Both the position numbers and the translations under genes were made by a program. 39,717 bases of DNA. Source: Alteromonadaceae bacterium UBA2620. Its GTDB lineage: Bacteria; Pseudomonadota; Gammaproteobacteria; Enterobacterales; Alteromonadaceae. The stretch is from the NCBI GenBank assembly GCA_002339125.1, contig DDJQ01000057.1, positions 42,151-81,867 of the forward strand, given 5' to 3'. A model generated the notes under the pieces. That model had not been told where the DNA came from, ran no database searches, and saw only the letters and a list, made by a program, of their open reading frames with translations. Position 1 is the stretch's first letter; each line of letters starts with the position of its first letter. Shown here one piece after another: positions 1 through 9,527 of the stretch.

Positions 1-1043
1 GATACCTGCCAGTCCTGCCAGTGTTGCTTTAATTGCTCGCCCCATTGAGCGAATAACGGAATAAGTTCTGTAAGCTCCCCCAAACGCTCGCCGTATGGCG
101 GGTTAGACACCAGATAACCCGGTTCGCTAATCGCCGCCGGCGGGGTAAATTTGGTCGCATCAGCCACGTTGAACTCGATGAGTTCAAACACCCCTGCCTC
201 ATTGGCATTTTGTTTGGCAATGGCGATTAACTTACGGTCGATATCGCTGGCAAATAACACAATGTCAGGCTGAATTTGCGCCGATTTTGCGTCTTCAATT
301 AATGCCTGCCAGTCACTTTCCCGGTGACCCAGCCACTTGCTGAAGCCCCAGCGCGGCCGGCCCAGGCCGGGTGCTTTATGCATTGCCATCAGCGCCGCTT
401 CGATGACCAGCGTGCCAGAACCACACATAGGATCCAGTAACGGCTTCTCCATATTGGCTGCCCAGCCGCTACGCATCAGCATGGCTGCCGCCACATGTTC
501 TTTTAAGGGGGCCAGGCCAGCATCCTGACGATAGGCCCGCTGGTGCAGACTGCCACCAGAGAGCTCAATACCAATGAGTACTTTATCACGGTGTAAACGG
601 CCACTGATGACCATATCAGGAAAGTCGCGCTCCACATTAGGGCGCGAGCCGTCTTCTTCATAAAAGTGATCGACAATCGCGTCTTTAATCTTTAACGCGC
701 CGAACTGGGTATTATTTATGGCTTTACTGCTGCCATTAAACTGTACTGAAAATGTATTATTCACGGCAAAATGCAGCGACCAGTCGACGTCGCGGGCGCT
801 ATCGTATAGCGCTTCAGCCGTGCCTGCGTTACCTTCGTTTAAGATCCAGATAACCCGGTTAGCCAGGCGCGACCACAAACATACCTTATAGGCCGCCTGT
901 AAGTTGCTTTTTACCCTGACGCCACCACGGGCTATGGCCAGCTCTGCATCAGGACAAAGCTCGCTTAGCTCCTGTTTGAGCAGCTCGTCGAGACCGCGAC
1001 TGGTGGTAACTAAAAATCCGGGCTGAGTTTGTGAAACAGACAT
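1..1043 (-). CDS. rlmL: 23S rRNA (guanine-N2) methyltransferase RlmL, 5' part only
   Basis: Partial: the start codon lies at 1041-1043 and the frame is still open at the left edge, giving 347 codons. RlmL methylates G2445 of 23S rRNA; the usual protein is about 700 residues and carries a second methyltransferase (RlmK, G2069) in its C-terminal half, which would lie outside the window. Visible parts are an N-terminal THUMP-like region (about residues 1-160), the SAM-binding loop DPMCGSGT at residues 204-211, and the catalytic NPPYGERLGEL motif beginning at Asn314, typical of N2-guanine methyltransferases. The ATG overlaps the pyrD stop by one base (TAATG), so translation is probably coupled and both genes share a transcript. 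Family assignment is confident; whether the RlmK half is intact cannot be seen. Confidence 0.93.
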   Translation of the reverse strand, partial: MSVSQTQPGFLVTTSRGLDELLKQELSELCPDAELAIARGGVRVKSNLQAAYKVCLWSRLANRVIWILNEGNAGTAEALYDSARDVDWSLHFAVNNTFSVQFNGSSKAINNTQFGALKIKDAIVDHFYEEDGSRPNVERDFPDMVISGRLHRDKVLIGIELSGGSLHQRAYRQDAGLAPLKEHVAAAMLMRSGWAANMEKPLLDPMCGSGTLVIEAALMAMHKAPGLGRPRWGFSKWLGHRESDWQALIEDAKSAQIQPDIVLFASDIDRKLIAIAKQNANEAGVFELIEFNVADATKFTPPAAISEPGYLVSNPPYGERLGELTELIPLFAQWGEQLKQHWQDWQV

Positions 1044-2050
1044 TAAAGGCCTTCAACCAGTTGTTTAATTAACGCTGGTCCCTGATAAATAAAAGAAGAA
1101 TATACCTGAATAAGCTCGGCACCGGCCGCCATTCGGGCTTTAGCACTGGCGACGTCATGGATACCGCCGACCCCGATAATGGGCATTTTACCGTTAAGTG
1201 CTGTGTGTAATTGTTCGGTGATCAGCTGACTTTGATTCACCAGCACCTCACCGCTTAAACCACCTGCTTCATTGGCATGCTCGAGGCCTTTCACTGCTTC
1301 GCGATCCAGCGTTGTATTGGTGGCAATCACGCCGTCCATTTCTGATTTTATCAGCGACTCGGCAATGCCATTCACTTCTTCAGGGCTTAAATCCGGCGCA
1401 ATTTTAATAAACAGCGGTACATACTTACCGTGCACCTGAGCCAGTGCGCCCTGGGCTTCTTTCAGACCACCCAGCAGAGCTTCCAGCGCCTCGCCATACT
1501 GCAGGTTTCGTAGACCCGGCGTGTTTGGCGAGGAAATATTGATGGTTACATAGCTGGCATGTTCATACACTTTGTTGAGGCATTTTAAGTAATCGTCCAG
1601 CGCGTTAGCTTCTTCGGTGTCTTTGTTCTTGCCAATGTTAATGCCCAGCGCGCCGTCATATCGACAGGCCTTTACCTGGTCAACCAGATAATCTACGCCT
1701 TTATTGTTAAACCCCATGCGATTAATGATGGCGTTTTTTTCCGGTAAACGGAACAAGCGCGGCTTGGGGTTACCCGGCTGCGGACGAGGTGTGACTGTCC
1801 CAACTTCGATAAAACCAAAGCCCATAGCGGCAAACGCATCAATGCACTCACCGTTTTTATCCAGGCCGGCAGCAAGCCCTACCGGATTTCTGAAGGTAAC
1901 ACCAGCAACCGTCACCGGCTTATCCGGAGTGTTTACCCGGTACAGTGCCGACAGCGGTGTGCGCTGGGTGCGGTGTAACCATTTAATACTGAAATCGTGG
2001 CTCTTTTCGGGTTCGCAGTTAAGCAAAGCTTTTTGGATAAGTTCGTACAT
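1043..2050 (-). CDS. pyrD: Dihydroorotate dehydrogenase (quinone), class 2
   Basis: Oxidises dihydroorotate to orotate in pyrimidine synthesis, passing electrons to membrane quinone through FMN. The N-terminal helix region that docks to the membrane is present, followed by a TIM barrel with GLAAGLDKNG, NRMGFNNKG (substrate and FMN contacts), NISSPNTPGLR, the IATNTT segment and the C-terminal IGVGGI phosphate-binding strand; these are class 2 hallmarks. The longest frame begins at 2068, but I prefer the ATG at 2048-2050. It gives a protein starting MYELIQKALL, which lines up with the MYYPFVRKALF-type start of E. coli PyrD. Neither ATG has a good Shine-Dalgarno sequence, so the longer start stays possible. 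It precedes rlmL with a one-base TAATG overlap and is separated from the upstream glutamate dehydrogenase gene by about 110 to 130 bases holding a likely promoter. Confidence 0.95.
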   Translation of the reverse strand: MYELIQKALLNCEPEKSHDFSIKWLHRTQRTPLSALYRVNTPDKPVTVAGVTFRNPVGLAAGLDKNGECIDAFAAMGFGFIEVGTVTPRPQPGNPKPRLFRLPEKNAIINRMGFNNKGVDYLVDQVKACRYDGALGINIGKNKDTEEANALDDYLKCLNKVYEHASYVTINISSPNTPGLRNLQYGEALEALLGGLKEAQGALAQVHGKYVPLFIKIAPDLSPEEVNGIAESLIKSEMDGVIATNTTLDREAVKGLEHANEAGGLSGEVLVNQSQLITEQLHTALNGKMPIIGVGGIHDVASAKARMAAGAELIQVYSSFIYQGPALIKQLVEGL

Positions 2051-2075
2051 GAAGTGTAATAGCGCCATAAATTAA

Positions 2076-2107
2076 AGCCCCGGCGGCTAATTATACCGGT
2101 CGGGGCT
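2076..2107 (-). promoter_or_regulatory. Probable pyrD promoter region with C/G start choice and a dyad
   Basis: On the minus strand a perfect TATAAT lies at 2095-2090, and the bases 7 to 10 downstream of it are C, C, G, G (2083-2080). E. coli pyrC and pyrD use this kind of CCGG start region to switch start sites with the CTP level. AGCCCCG (2101-2107) and CGGGGCT (2076-2082) form a dyad around the hexamer that may also serve as the end of the upstream glutamate dehydrogenase transcript, since it is followed by TTTAATTT on the minus strand. No convincing -35 is visible, so this is a weak call. Confidence 0.35.
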
Positions 2108-2180
2108 GTGAAGATATTGTATGCAACCTTACGCTGACAAACGCCAGCGAAAAGCAGGTATCAACCCATGGTTGCGTAGT

Positions 2181-5100
2181 TTACTGGTTAGACTTCATGC
2201 TTAAAAGCATCAATTCACGCAGAGCAACAGAAAACTTCGCAAAATCGTGGCTCGAGCTGGTTTTAAACTCACTCATCATATGATACCAACGTTTTAGCAA
2301 AGCTTCATTATTTTGCATCCAGTTGTCTAAAATCGCATCCGCATCTTTCGATTTACCGTTGCCGGCCAGTAAAGTGGCCACAATCGAGCGCTGCTGCCAG
2401 TCGAGCTCTTCACGATATGATGCCCGGGCGAGTGCCTGCCAGTGATTACCCACCGGTTGATTATTAATTTGCTCAAGGAACCAGTGCAGTTCAAGGGTTG
2501 AGCCTAACTGATAATACAACCGCCCGACTACATCGATGCTGTGCGAGCCCTGCTCCACTACCTGAGTGAGATCCAGCGCACTGAACAGATTACTGAAGGC
2601 TGCAACCCGGGCCGCGATGTCCTTCGGAACGCCTTTTTCCATCCAGTTTTGAGTGGCTTTCTCGAGCTGGCTGATTTCCTGTTCTACCAGATAGTTCGAC
2701 AGGTTCTCACACAGGTCATTTACCGCAGGCTGATACTTCTCGATGCACTGCTGAATATCATTGCAGTTATCACCGTGGCGAATATACCAGCGAGTGCCGC
2801 GACGCATTAAACGGCGCGCCGATTCCAGCATAGACAGTTGTACCTTGGCATCCACTTTATTGTCGAGGCTTTCAATGTCCTTCCACAACTGGCCGATACT
2901 GAAGACCCCCTTAACGATACTGTAAGCATTGGTGATTTCCACAATATCTGCGCCGGTTTCTTCCTGCATGCGATAGACAAAGTTCGCGCCCATATCGTTA
3001 ACCATATTGTTAGTTAACTTGGTGGCAATAATCTCTGCCCGCAGCGGATGCTGCTGCATTTGCTCAGCAAAGCGCTCGCGCAATACCGGCGGAAAGGCAC
3101 TGATCAGCAACTTACCGTGATACGGATTATCGGTAAGGGCCGGAATATTAAGCTGGTCTTTTAATACCATTTTACCGTAAGCGGTAACCACACTCAGCTC
3201 TGGTCGGGTCAGGCCGCGATTCTGTACCGCGCGGTCGGAGATTTCATCGTCGTTAGGGATAAACTCCAGTTCACGATTTAACGCGCCATCGCGCTCAAGG
3301 CCATGGATAAAGCGTAACTGCTCTTTAAGCGAGGAAACGCCGGTCATCTCGGTGACCGAGATAGTTTGGGTCTGACGGTAACAATCCTGTAGCACTATTT
3401 TAGCTACATCATCGGTCATTTCATACAACAGGTTATTTCTTTGCTTAACGGTCAGATCACCATTGCTCACTAATGCATTCAGCAGAATTTTGATATTGAC
3501 CTCATTATCCGAGCAATCAACCCCACCGACGTTATCGATAAAATCGGTGTTCACCCGGCCACCATTCGCTGCGAATTCCATCCGCCCCAGCTGGGTAGCT
3601 CCCAGGTTACCGCCTTCACCGATAATTTTGGCTTGAATGTCGCACCCATTCACCCGCAACGCGTCGTTGGCTCTGTCGCCCACATCGCTGTGGCTTTCCT
3701 TTTTGCTTTTCACATAGGTGCCGATACCGCCGTTCCAAATAAGATCGACGGGCATTTTAAGGCAGTTATGGATAAGCTCCGTAGGTGTCATCGAGTTCTG
3801 ACGGGTACCCAGCCAGGTTTTCATTTGTGGCGTTAAGGTAATGGATTTAGCCGCTCGGCTAAACACACCGCCGCCCTTGGAGATCAGCGATTTATCGTAG
3901 TCATCCCAGGTCAGGCTGGGGTTTTCGAATAACCGCTGACGCTCTTTATAACTTTTCGCCGCGTCCGGATCCGGATCAAAGAAAATATGCAGGTGGTTAA
4001 AGGCAACAATCAGGCGCGTATGCTCAGACAGCAACATACCATTTCCAAATACGTCACCGCCCATGTCGCCTACGCCAACACAAGTGAAGTCAGTGGTCTG
4101 ACAATCGATACCAATTTCGCGGAAGTGACGTTTAACCGACTCCCAGGCACCGCGGGCAGTAATGCCCATCTTCTTATGGTCATAGCCAATACTGCCGCCT
4201 GAGGCAAAGGCGTCGCCCAGCCAGAAGTTGTATTCTTCCGAGATGCCGTTAGCAATATCCGAGAAAGTCGCTGTGCCTTTATCGGCGGCAACTACCAGGT
4301 AAGGATCGTCTTCGTCCAGTCGCACCACATTTTTCGGCGGGACAATCTCACCGTCGACAATGTTATCGGTAATGTCCAGCAAGCTGCGGATAAACGTACG
4401 GTAGCAGGCTTTGCCTTCTTCGAAAATTTCCTGACGGCTGGCACCCACAGGCAGTTGCTTACACACAAAACCGCCTTTAGCGCCTACTGGCACAATCACG
4501 GTATTTTTAACCTGCTGCGCTTTTACCAGGCCGAGAATTTCGGTACGAAAGTCTTCCTGACGGTCAGACCAACGTAAGCCACCACGAGCTACGCGGCCGC
4601 CGCGTAAATGCACACCTTCAATTTTCGGGCTATACACAAAGATTTCATACTTCGGCAGCGGCAATGGCATTTCCGGGATCAGCTCAGGCAGCAATTTAAA
4701 CGACACATAAGGCTTGTCGCTGCCGTCTTCTGCCGGTTGATAGAAATTGGTCCGCAGTGTGGCGTTGATCATATCCAGATAACGACGAATGATACGGTCG
4801 TCATCCAGGTTACTCACCTGGTCCAGCGCTTCGGTAATTTTATCCTGCAGCGTTTGCTGACGCTTCTTACTCGGCTTACGGCCCGGATTAAAGATCAGCT
4901 CAAAATAGCTGATCAGCATTTCGGCGATGTGCGGATAATTCGACAGTGTATTAGCAATATAATCACGGCTGAAACTGCTACCGGTCTGGCGCATATACTT
5001 AGCAAACGCGCGCAGAATGGTTACGTTACGGCCAGTGAGTTCTGCGCTAAGCACCAGGCGGTTAAAGCCGTCGTCTTCCAGATCGTTGTACCACACCTTG

Positions 5101-7016
5101 GCAAAGGCATCCTGGAATAACTGCTGGGCCTTGACCATGTCCAGGTCGTTACCGCTCTTATGCAGCATGGTAAAGTCCATGACCCACTTGAGCTTGCCAT
5201 CAGCGCACTGGATCTTATACGGGCTTTCGTCAATAACCCGTAAACCAAAGTTTTCCAAAATCGGGAGTACATCAGACAAATGAATCGGTTCAAACAAGTG
5301 GAATAGCTTTAGCTTCACTATCTGACTGTCGGACTGCTCTTCCTGTGGTCGATAAAACAACATACCGAGGTTTTCTTCGGGTGTCAGTTGTTCCAGCTTT
5401 TCGATATCGACTAAGGCTGCACTGGGCAGGTTTTGCTCGGTATAAGAGGGCGAAAAAGCATTGAGATAATTACGCTCCAGCATTTTCGCTTTGGCTTCAC
5501 CATAAGCCGAAGATAAAGCAGACGACAGGCGGTCATTCCAGGTTTTGGTTAACTCAATAATATTCTGCTCGATATCCTTCACGTCTAATTCCGCATTGTT
5601 GTCTTCTACCCTGGCGATGTAATGAGTCCGGGCATACACCGACTCTGAGAAAAAGGTAGTAAATTCCACTTCCCCGCTGGCATTCAGCGAGCGCTTCAAT
5701 AATGCCTGGGTTTCTTTACGCAACTGGGTGTTATAGCGCTCTCTGGGCACATACACCATACACGAGAAGAAGCGGCCAAAGGTGTCTTTGCGCACGAATA
5801 AGCGGGTAATACCACGCTCTTGCATCTGGAATATGCCGCGAATAATTTCGGCCATTTCCTCTTCTGGCGTTTGCAGCAACTCATCCCGGGGGTAAGTTTC
5901 TACTATGTTGTTAAACGCTTTAAAAGCGTGAGTGTCCGGATCGAACTGCGATAGTTCGCAAATGCGGCGAATTTTATCCGACAGTAACGGAATATCCTTG
6001 GTACTGCTGTTATAAAAGCTGGCAGAGTATAAACCCAGAAAGCGGTGCTCGCCGGTGACCTGACCATTACTGTTAAATTCTTTAATGCCCACATAATCCA
6101 TGTACGCAGGACGGTGAACCCGTGAACGACTGTTGGTTTTAGTCAGTAATAACAGATGCTGACTTAACGCCTCTTCCCGCGCGGTTGCCGGTAGGTTGGA
6201 TAATAACCTAGGTTTATCGCTGATGGAGTTTTTCATCAGGCCCAGGCTGCTGTCGTTATCTGGTGTCCACTGATGGTCGCCCTCAATGGCGCTAACCGAA
6301 TAGTAGCGATAGCCCATCAGCGTAAAATTGTGATCGCTTAGCCAGTCCAGAAAACGCAGCACGGTATCTTTATGGGATTTATCCACCGGTAATGTTTTGG
6401 CTTTACTAACCTTACCGGTAATGGCTTTAAGCTTATCCAGCATCGGCTGCCAGTCGGCTACCGCCAGTGACACTTCGTCGATGGTGGAATGCAGCTCTGA
6501 GGTCAATTGTTCCAGATCAGCTTTACTGGTTTGACGATCAACCTCGATAAACACCACGGTTTGTCTTAAGTTGCTGGTTTGATTGGCATCGAGAAAATTT
6601 ACCAGTTTGTTGCTATCATCGCGCTCAATATTCAACGGGCTGTGAATCAACAAATGTGCAGTGATGCCCAGGCGATTTAACGCCATTCGCACGGAGTCGA
6701 CTAAAAATGGTACGTCACGGAGGATCAGCTCAACAATGGTATGGCTCGACTTCCAGCCATGCTTTTCGATTTCCGGGTTGAATACGCGTACGTGGGGTGA
6801 GCTGGCATCGAAATTGGAGAAGGTATTCCACAAACTGAGTGTGGCACCGTATAAATCGCTGTCGTTACGATTCTCAAGATCGTCCAGTGAGATATTTTTA
6901 AAAAAATGCCGTCCAAAGGTGTGAATATGCTCACGGCTTTTGGCATCTACTTTTTTGTCGATCAGTGAAAAAACATTCTCAAGCAAAACTGAGTAGCGCT
7001 GAGAGTTAGCTGTCAT
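2181..7016 (-). CDS. gdhB: NAD-specific glutamate dehydrogenase, large 180-kDa type
   Basis: At 1611 residues this matches the L_180 class of NAD-glutamate dehydrogenases, which mainly run in the catabolic direction (glutamate to 2-oxoglutarate plus ammonia). The N-terminal half (about residues 1-700) is the long regulatory region with ACT-like segments typical of the class. The catalytic core begins near residue 810 with GGLRWSDRQEDFRTE and carries the glutamate-binding lysine motif PVGAKGGF (Lys847). NAD-domain motifs such as GVGDMGGDVFGNG and IGEGGNLG follow. The C-terminal 500 residues are the class-specific helical extension. It is monocistronic by spacing, with a 180-base gap upstream that holds a perfect palindrome. 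The start ATG at 7014-7016 has only a weak purine-rich AGGTAGAG upstream. No frameshift or missing motif is seen. Confidence 0.95.
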   Translation of the reverse strand: MTANSQRYSVLLENVFSLIDKKVDAKSREHIHTFGRHFFKNISLDDLENRNDSDLYGATLSLWNTFSNFDASSPHVRVFNPEIEKHGWKSSHTIVELILRDVPFLVDSVRMALNRLGITAHLLIHSPLNIERDDSNKLVNFLDANQTSNLRQTVVFIEVDRQTSKADLEQLTSELHSTIDEVSLAVADWQPMLDKLKAITGKVSKAKTLPVDKSHKDTVLRFLDWLSDHNFTLMGYRYYSVSAIEGDHQWTPDNDSSLGLMKNSISDKPRLLSNLPATAREEALSQHLLLLTKTNSRSRVHRPAYMDYVGIKEFNSNGQVTGEHRFLGLYSASFYNSSTKDIPLLSDKIRRICELSQFDPDTHAFKAFNNIVETYPRDELLQTPEEEMAEIIRGIFQMQERGITRLFVRKDTFGRFFSCMVYVPRERYNTQLRKETQALLKRSLNASGEVEFTTFFSESVYARTHYIARVEDNNAELDVKDIEQNIIELTKTWNDRLSSALSSAYGEAKAKMLERNYLNAFSPSYTEQNLPSAALVDIEKLEQLTPEENLGMLFYRPQEEQSDSQIVKLKLFHLFEPIHLSDVLPILENFGLRVIDESPYKIQCADGKLKWVMDFTMLHKSGNDLDMVKAQQLFQDAFAKVWYNDLEDDGFNRLVLSAELTGRNVTILRAFAKYMRQTGSSFSRDYIANTLSNYPHIAEMLISYFELIFNPGRKPSKKRQQTLQDKITEALDQVSNLDDDRIIRRYLDMINATLRTNFYQPAEDGSDKPYVSFKLLPELIPEMPLPLPKYEIFVYSPKIEGVHLRGGRVARGGLRWSDRQEDFRTEILGLVKAQQVKNTVIVPVGAKGGFVCKQLPVGASRQEIFEEGKACYRTFIRSLLDITDNIVDGEIVPPKNVVRLDEDDPYLVVAADKGTATFSDIANGISEEYNFWLGDAFASGGSIGYDHKKMGITARGAWESVKRHFREIGIDCQTTDFTCVGVGDMGGDVFGNGMLLSEHTRLIVAFNHLHIFFDPDPDAAKSYKERQRLFENPSLTWDDYDKSLISKGGGVFSRAAKSITLTPQMKTWLGTRQNSMTPTELIHNCLKMPVDLIWNGGIGTYVKSKKESHSDVGDRANDALRVNGCDIQAKIIGEGGNLGATQLGRMEFAANGGRVNTDFIDNVGGVDCSDNEVNIKILLNALVSNGDLTVKQRNNLLYEMTDDVAKIVLQDCYRQTQTISVTEMTGVSSLKEQLRFIHGLERDGALNRELEFIPNDDEISDRAVQNRGLTRPELSVVTAYGKMVLKDQLNIPALTDNPYHGKLLISAFPPVLRERFAEQMQQHPLRAEIIATKLTNNMVNDMGANFVYRMQEETGADIVEITNAYSIVKGVFSIGQLWKDIESLDNKVDAKVQLSMLESARRLMRRGTRWYIRHGDNCNDIQQCIEKYQPAVNDLCENLSNYLVEQEISQLEKATQNWMEKGVPKDIAARVAAFSNLFSALDLTQVVEQGSHSIDVVGRLYYQLGSTLELHWFLEQINNQPVGNHWQALARASYREELDWQQRSIVATLLAGNGKSKDADAILDNWMQNNEALLKRWYHMMSEFKTSSSHDFAKFSVALRELMLLSMKSNQ

Positions 7017-7062
7017 GTGCTCTACCTAATGATGATTTGTAGTTAAGTATAGATTGTACCTA

Positions 7063-7082
7063 CATATTTTCTCGAAAATATG
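7063..7082. promoter_or_regulatory. Perfect palindrome upstream of glutamate dehydrogenase gene
   Basis: CATATTTTC (7063-7071) and GAAAATATG (7074-7082) form a perfect 9-base inverted repeat with a 2-base spacer, 47 bases upstream of the dehydrogenase start. Just downstream on the minus strand are the -10-like hexamers TACAAT and TATACT. Compact symmetry at this position suggests an operator for a dimeric regulator, which I cannot identify. Confidence 0.45.
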
Positions 7083-7148
7083 ACGGAATTAAAAGCCCTG
7101 TTTTTACATCATATTTACATTTTGGGTAAGTATTCAGATTATGCAAAT

Positions 7149-7173
7149 AAAAAGGAGCCTGAGAGGCTCCTTT
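7149..7173 (-). terminator. Rho-independent terminator of the envelope transport genes
   Basis: AAAGGAGCC (7151-7159) pairs perfectly with GGCTCCTTT (7165-7173) around a 5-base loop. Read on the minus strand, the stem ends in TTTTT followed by ATTTG. It sits 24 bases after the transporter stop codon and so closes that transcript. Confidence 0.85.
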
Positions 7174-7196
7174 ATTGGTTACTTATGCGAAAAAAT

Positions 7197-9518
7197 TTAC
7201 TTTTCGCTACGGTTAAACCATAACAGTCTGGCCAGTGCCGGTAGTACAACTATGGCCCCCAGCATATTCACCAGGAACATGAAGGTCAGCAGAATACCCA
7301 TATCTACCTGGAACTTGAGTGACGAGAACACCCAGGTGCTCACGCCAATCGCCAGAGTAATACCGGTAAACAGTACCGCACTGCCCCGCTCCTTGAGCGC
7401 CTCAAGGTAGGCTTTTTCAACCGACATGCCCTGTTTAATCAACCCGTTCATGGTCGACAGGATATAGATACCGTAGTCCACACCAATACCCACACCCAGG
7501 GCAATTACCGGTAACGTGTAAACAGTCAGGCCGATATTCAGGTAGGTCATTAATGCCTGTGCCAGTACCGAAACCACATACAGCGGTAGTACTACCGAAA
7601 TAGTGGCGCGTAGAGAGCGGAAACTCAGCAGGCACAGGATGATCACCGCACCAAATACGTACATCATCATCGGTGTTTGCGCTGCCTGTACCGCTTCATT
7701 GGTGGCCGCCATTACGCCAACCGGACCAGACGCCAGACTAAAACGGGTATCTTCGGTCTGATATTGCTGTCTGAAATCCTTCACCGCATCGACTACCCGG
7801 GTAATGGTTTGTGCTTTATGATCTTCCATAAACAGAATGATTGGCATGACCGAGCAATTGCCGTTTAACAAGCCTGATGACGTAGGTACACGAGAAATCG
7901 CCTGCACCAGGGTTTGCTGATTACGCGGTAATACCTGCCATTTCGGGTTACCTTCGTTGTAGCCGGCATTCACCACCTTCGCTACTGAAGCGAGGGATAC
8001 CGCAGACTGCACACCATCCACATTGGTCATCTTCCACTGGAAATCATCGATAGCGCGCATCGTTTCGTAGCTGGTACAGGCTTCCGGTGTGGTTTCTACC
8101 AGAACTGAAATATAATCCACCGTCACTTCAAAGCGGTCGGTAATCAGAGCCGTGTCCTGGTTGTACCGTGAGTCCTGATGCAATACCGCAGCACCGGCCT
8201 GAATATCACCAATCTGCATTTGCTTGGACTGCACAAAGCCCAGCGCAAACAGAATGCCGGTAACCAGTACGATGGTGATCGCGGTATTTTTACGGGTACA
8301 GACATCCAGTACATGCCACAGACCTTCTGACTTCGATTCCTTACCGGCAAAGCGGTCGAGGTAATGCTCCGGGAAGCGGATAAAGCTCATTAATACCGGT
8401 AACAGAATCAGGTTGGTCAGGATAATTACTGCCACACCCAGGCTGGCAGTAATCGCCAGCTCGCGAATAATACCAATATCAATTACCAGTAAGGTTAAGA
8501 AACCTACCGTGTCTGACAACAGCGCAATACCGCCAGGAATTAACAATGCGCGGAACGCGGTCATTGCTGCCTGTTTGGCATTGTTACCTTTAATAACGTT
8601 TTTCTCTACCGCATTAATCATCTGCACGCCATGACTCACGCCAATGGCAAACACCAGAAACGGCACCAGTATCGACATAGGGTCCAGACCAAAGCCAAGC
8701 GTGGTAAGCAAACCCATCTGCCAGACAACCGCGATAACCGAGCACATGATAGGTAGCACAGTGAGCATGATATTGCGGGAGAAGAAATACACCATGAAGG
8801 CGGTGATCACGATAGCGATGGCAAAGAACAGCACAACAAATTTAGCGCCGGTCGCCACATCGCCAATCATTTTGGCAAAACCGATAATATGTACGCTTAC
8901 CTGATCGTCTTCATACTGCCCGCGCAGCTTGGTTTCCAGCTCATCAGCCAGTGCCAGGGTGTTAAGCGCTTCACCAGTTTCCGGATCTAACTCAAGTAGC
9001 TGGGCGGTTACCATGGCACAGCGGTAGTTATTAGATACCTGACGGCCAACAATCTTGGCTTTTTCGATATTTGCGGCAACTGTCTCTAACGCTCTGGGAT
9101 TAGACGAGTCAAAATCGGCCGGGATCACCGGGCCGCCGGCAAAACCACCTTCAACAATTTCGGTAAACCGGGTGGATGGTGAATAAAGCGACACCACCAG
9201 TGAACGATTCACGCCGTTGATAAAAAACAGTTCATCGTGAACATTCTTCAGCGTATCGAAGAAGTACTGATTAAAGATATCACTGTCTTTGTCGCATACT
9301 GCCACAAGCACATTGTTAGCACCGCCAAAGTCTTTACGGTGCTCCATGTAGGTTTGCATGTATTCGTGATTCAGCGGAATATTTTTTTCGAAGCCGGCAT
9401 CGAGCTGCATACGTGATGCCTGAAATGCCAGCACCAACGTAGCAAAAATAAACAGAATAATAACCAGCGGTCGATTATTGAAAATCAGACGCTCTGAAAC
9501 TTGACTAAATGAAGACAT
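7197..9518 (-). CDS. MMPL/RND-family inner-membrane transporter
   Basis: A 773-residue RND-superfamily permease of the MMPL/SSD type. It has the expected layout: one membrane helix at about residues 17-35, a large periplasmic loop to about 220, a five-to-six helix bundle (about 225-425), a second periplasmic loop, and a final helix bundle (about 630-765). GVSHGVQ in the first bundle and GVGIGVDYGIY near residue 680 in the second are the paired charged-helix motifs used for proton coupling in this family. No membrane-fusion-protein or TolC-type partner gene is adjacent, unlike drug efflux RND pumps. Instead it is the last gene after DUF1302, DUF1329 and YCF48-like genes, with only 9 bases separating it from the latter. 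MMPL relatives such as HpnN and mycobacterial MmpLs move lipids, so a hydrophobic substrate is likely. The substrate is unknown. Confidence 0.88.
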   Translation of the reverse strand: MSSFSQVSERLIFNNRPLVIILFIFATLVLAFQASRMQLDAGFEKNIPLNHEYMQTYMEHRKDFGGANNVLVAVCDKDSDIFNQYFFDTLKNVHDELFFINGVNRSLVVSLYSPSTRFTEIVEGGFAGGPVIPADFDSSNPRALETVAANIEKAKIVGRQVSNNYRCAMVTAQLLELDPETGEALNTLALADELETKLRGQYEDDQVSVHIIGFAKMIGDVATGAKFVVLFFAIAIVITAFMVYFFSRNIMLTVLPIMCSVIAVVWQMGLLTTLGFGLDPMSILVPFLVFAIGVSHGVQMINAVEKNVIKGNNAKQAAMTAFRALLIPGGIALLSDTVGFLTLLVIDIGIIRELAITASLGVAVIILTNLILLPVLMSFIRFPEHYLDRFAGKESKSEGLWHVLDVCTRKNTAITIVLVTGILFALGFVQSKQMQIGDIQAGAAVLHQDSRYNQDTALITDRFEVTVDYISVLVETTPEACTSYETMRAIDDFQWKMTNVDGVQSAVSLASVAKVVNAGYNEGNPKWQVLPRNQQTLVQAISRVPTSSGLLNGNCSVMPIILFMEDHKAQTITRVVDAVKDFRQQYQTEDTRFSLASGPVGVMAATNEAVQAAQTPMMMYVFGAVIILCLLSFRSLRATISVVLPLYVVSVLAQALMTYLNIGLTVYTLPVIALGVGIGVDYGIYILSTMNGLIKQGMSVEKAYLEALKERGSAVLFTGITLAIGVSTWVFSSLKFQVDMGILLTFMFLVNMLGAIVVLPALARLLWFNRSEK

Positions 9519-9527
9519 AACTACACG

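Noticed and set aside
4608..5120. Plus-strand frame of 170 codons inside the glutamate dehydrogenase gene
   Set aside because: Fully antisense to the conserved dehydrogenase frame, with no ribosome site and no family resemblance; a shadow of the codon bias of the real gene.
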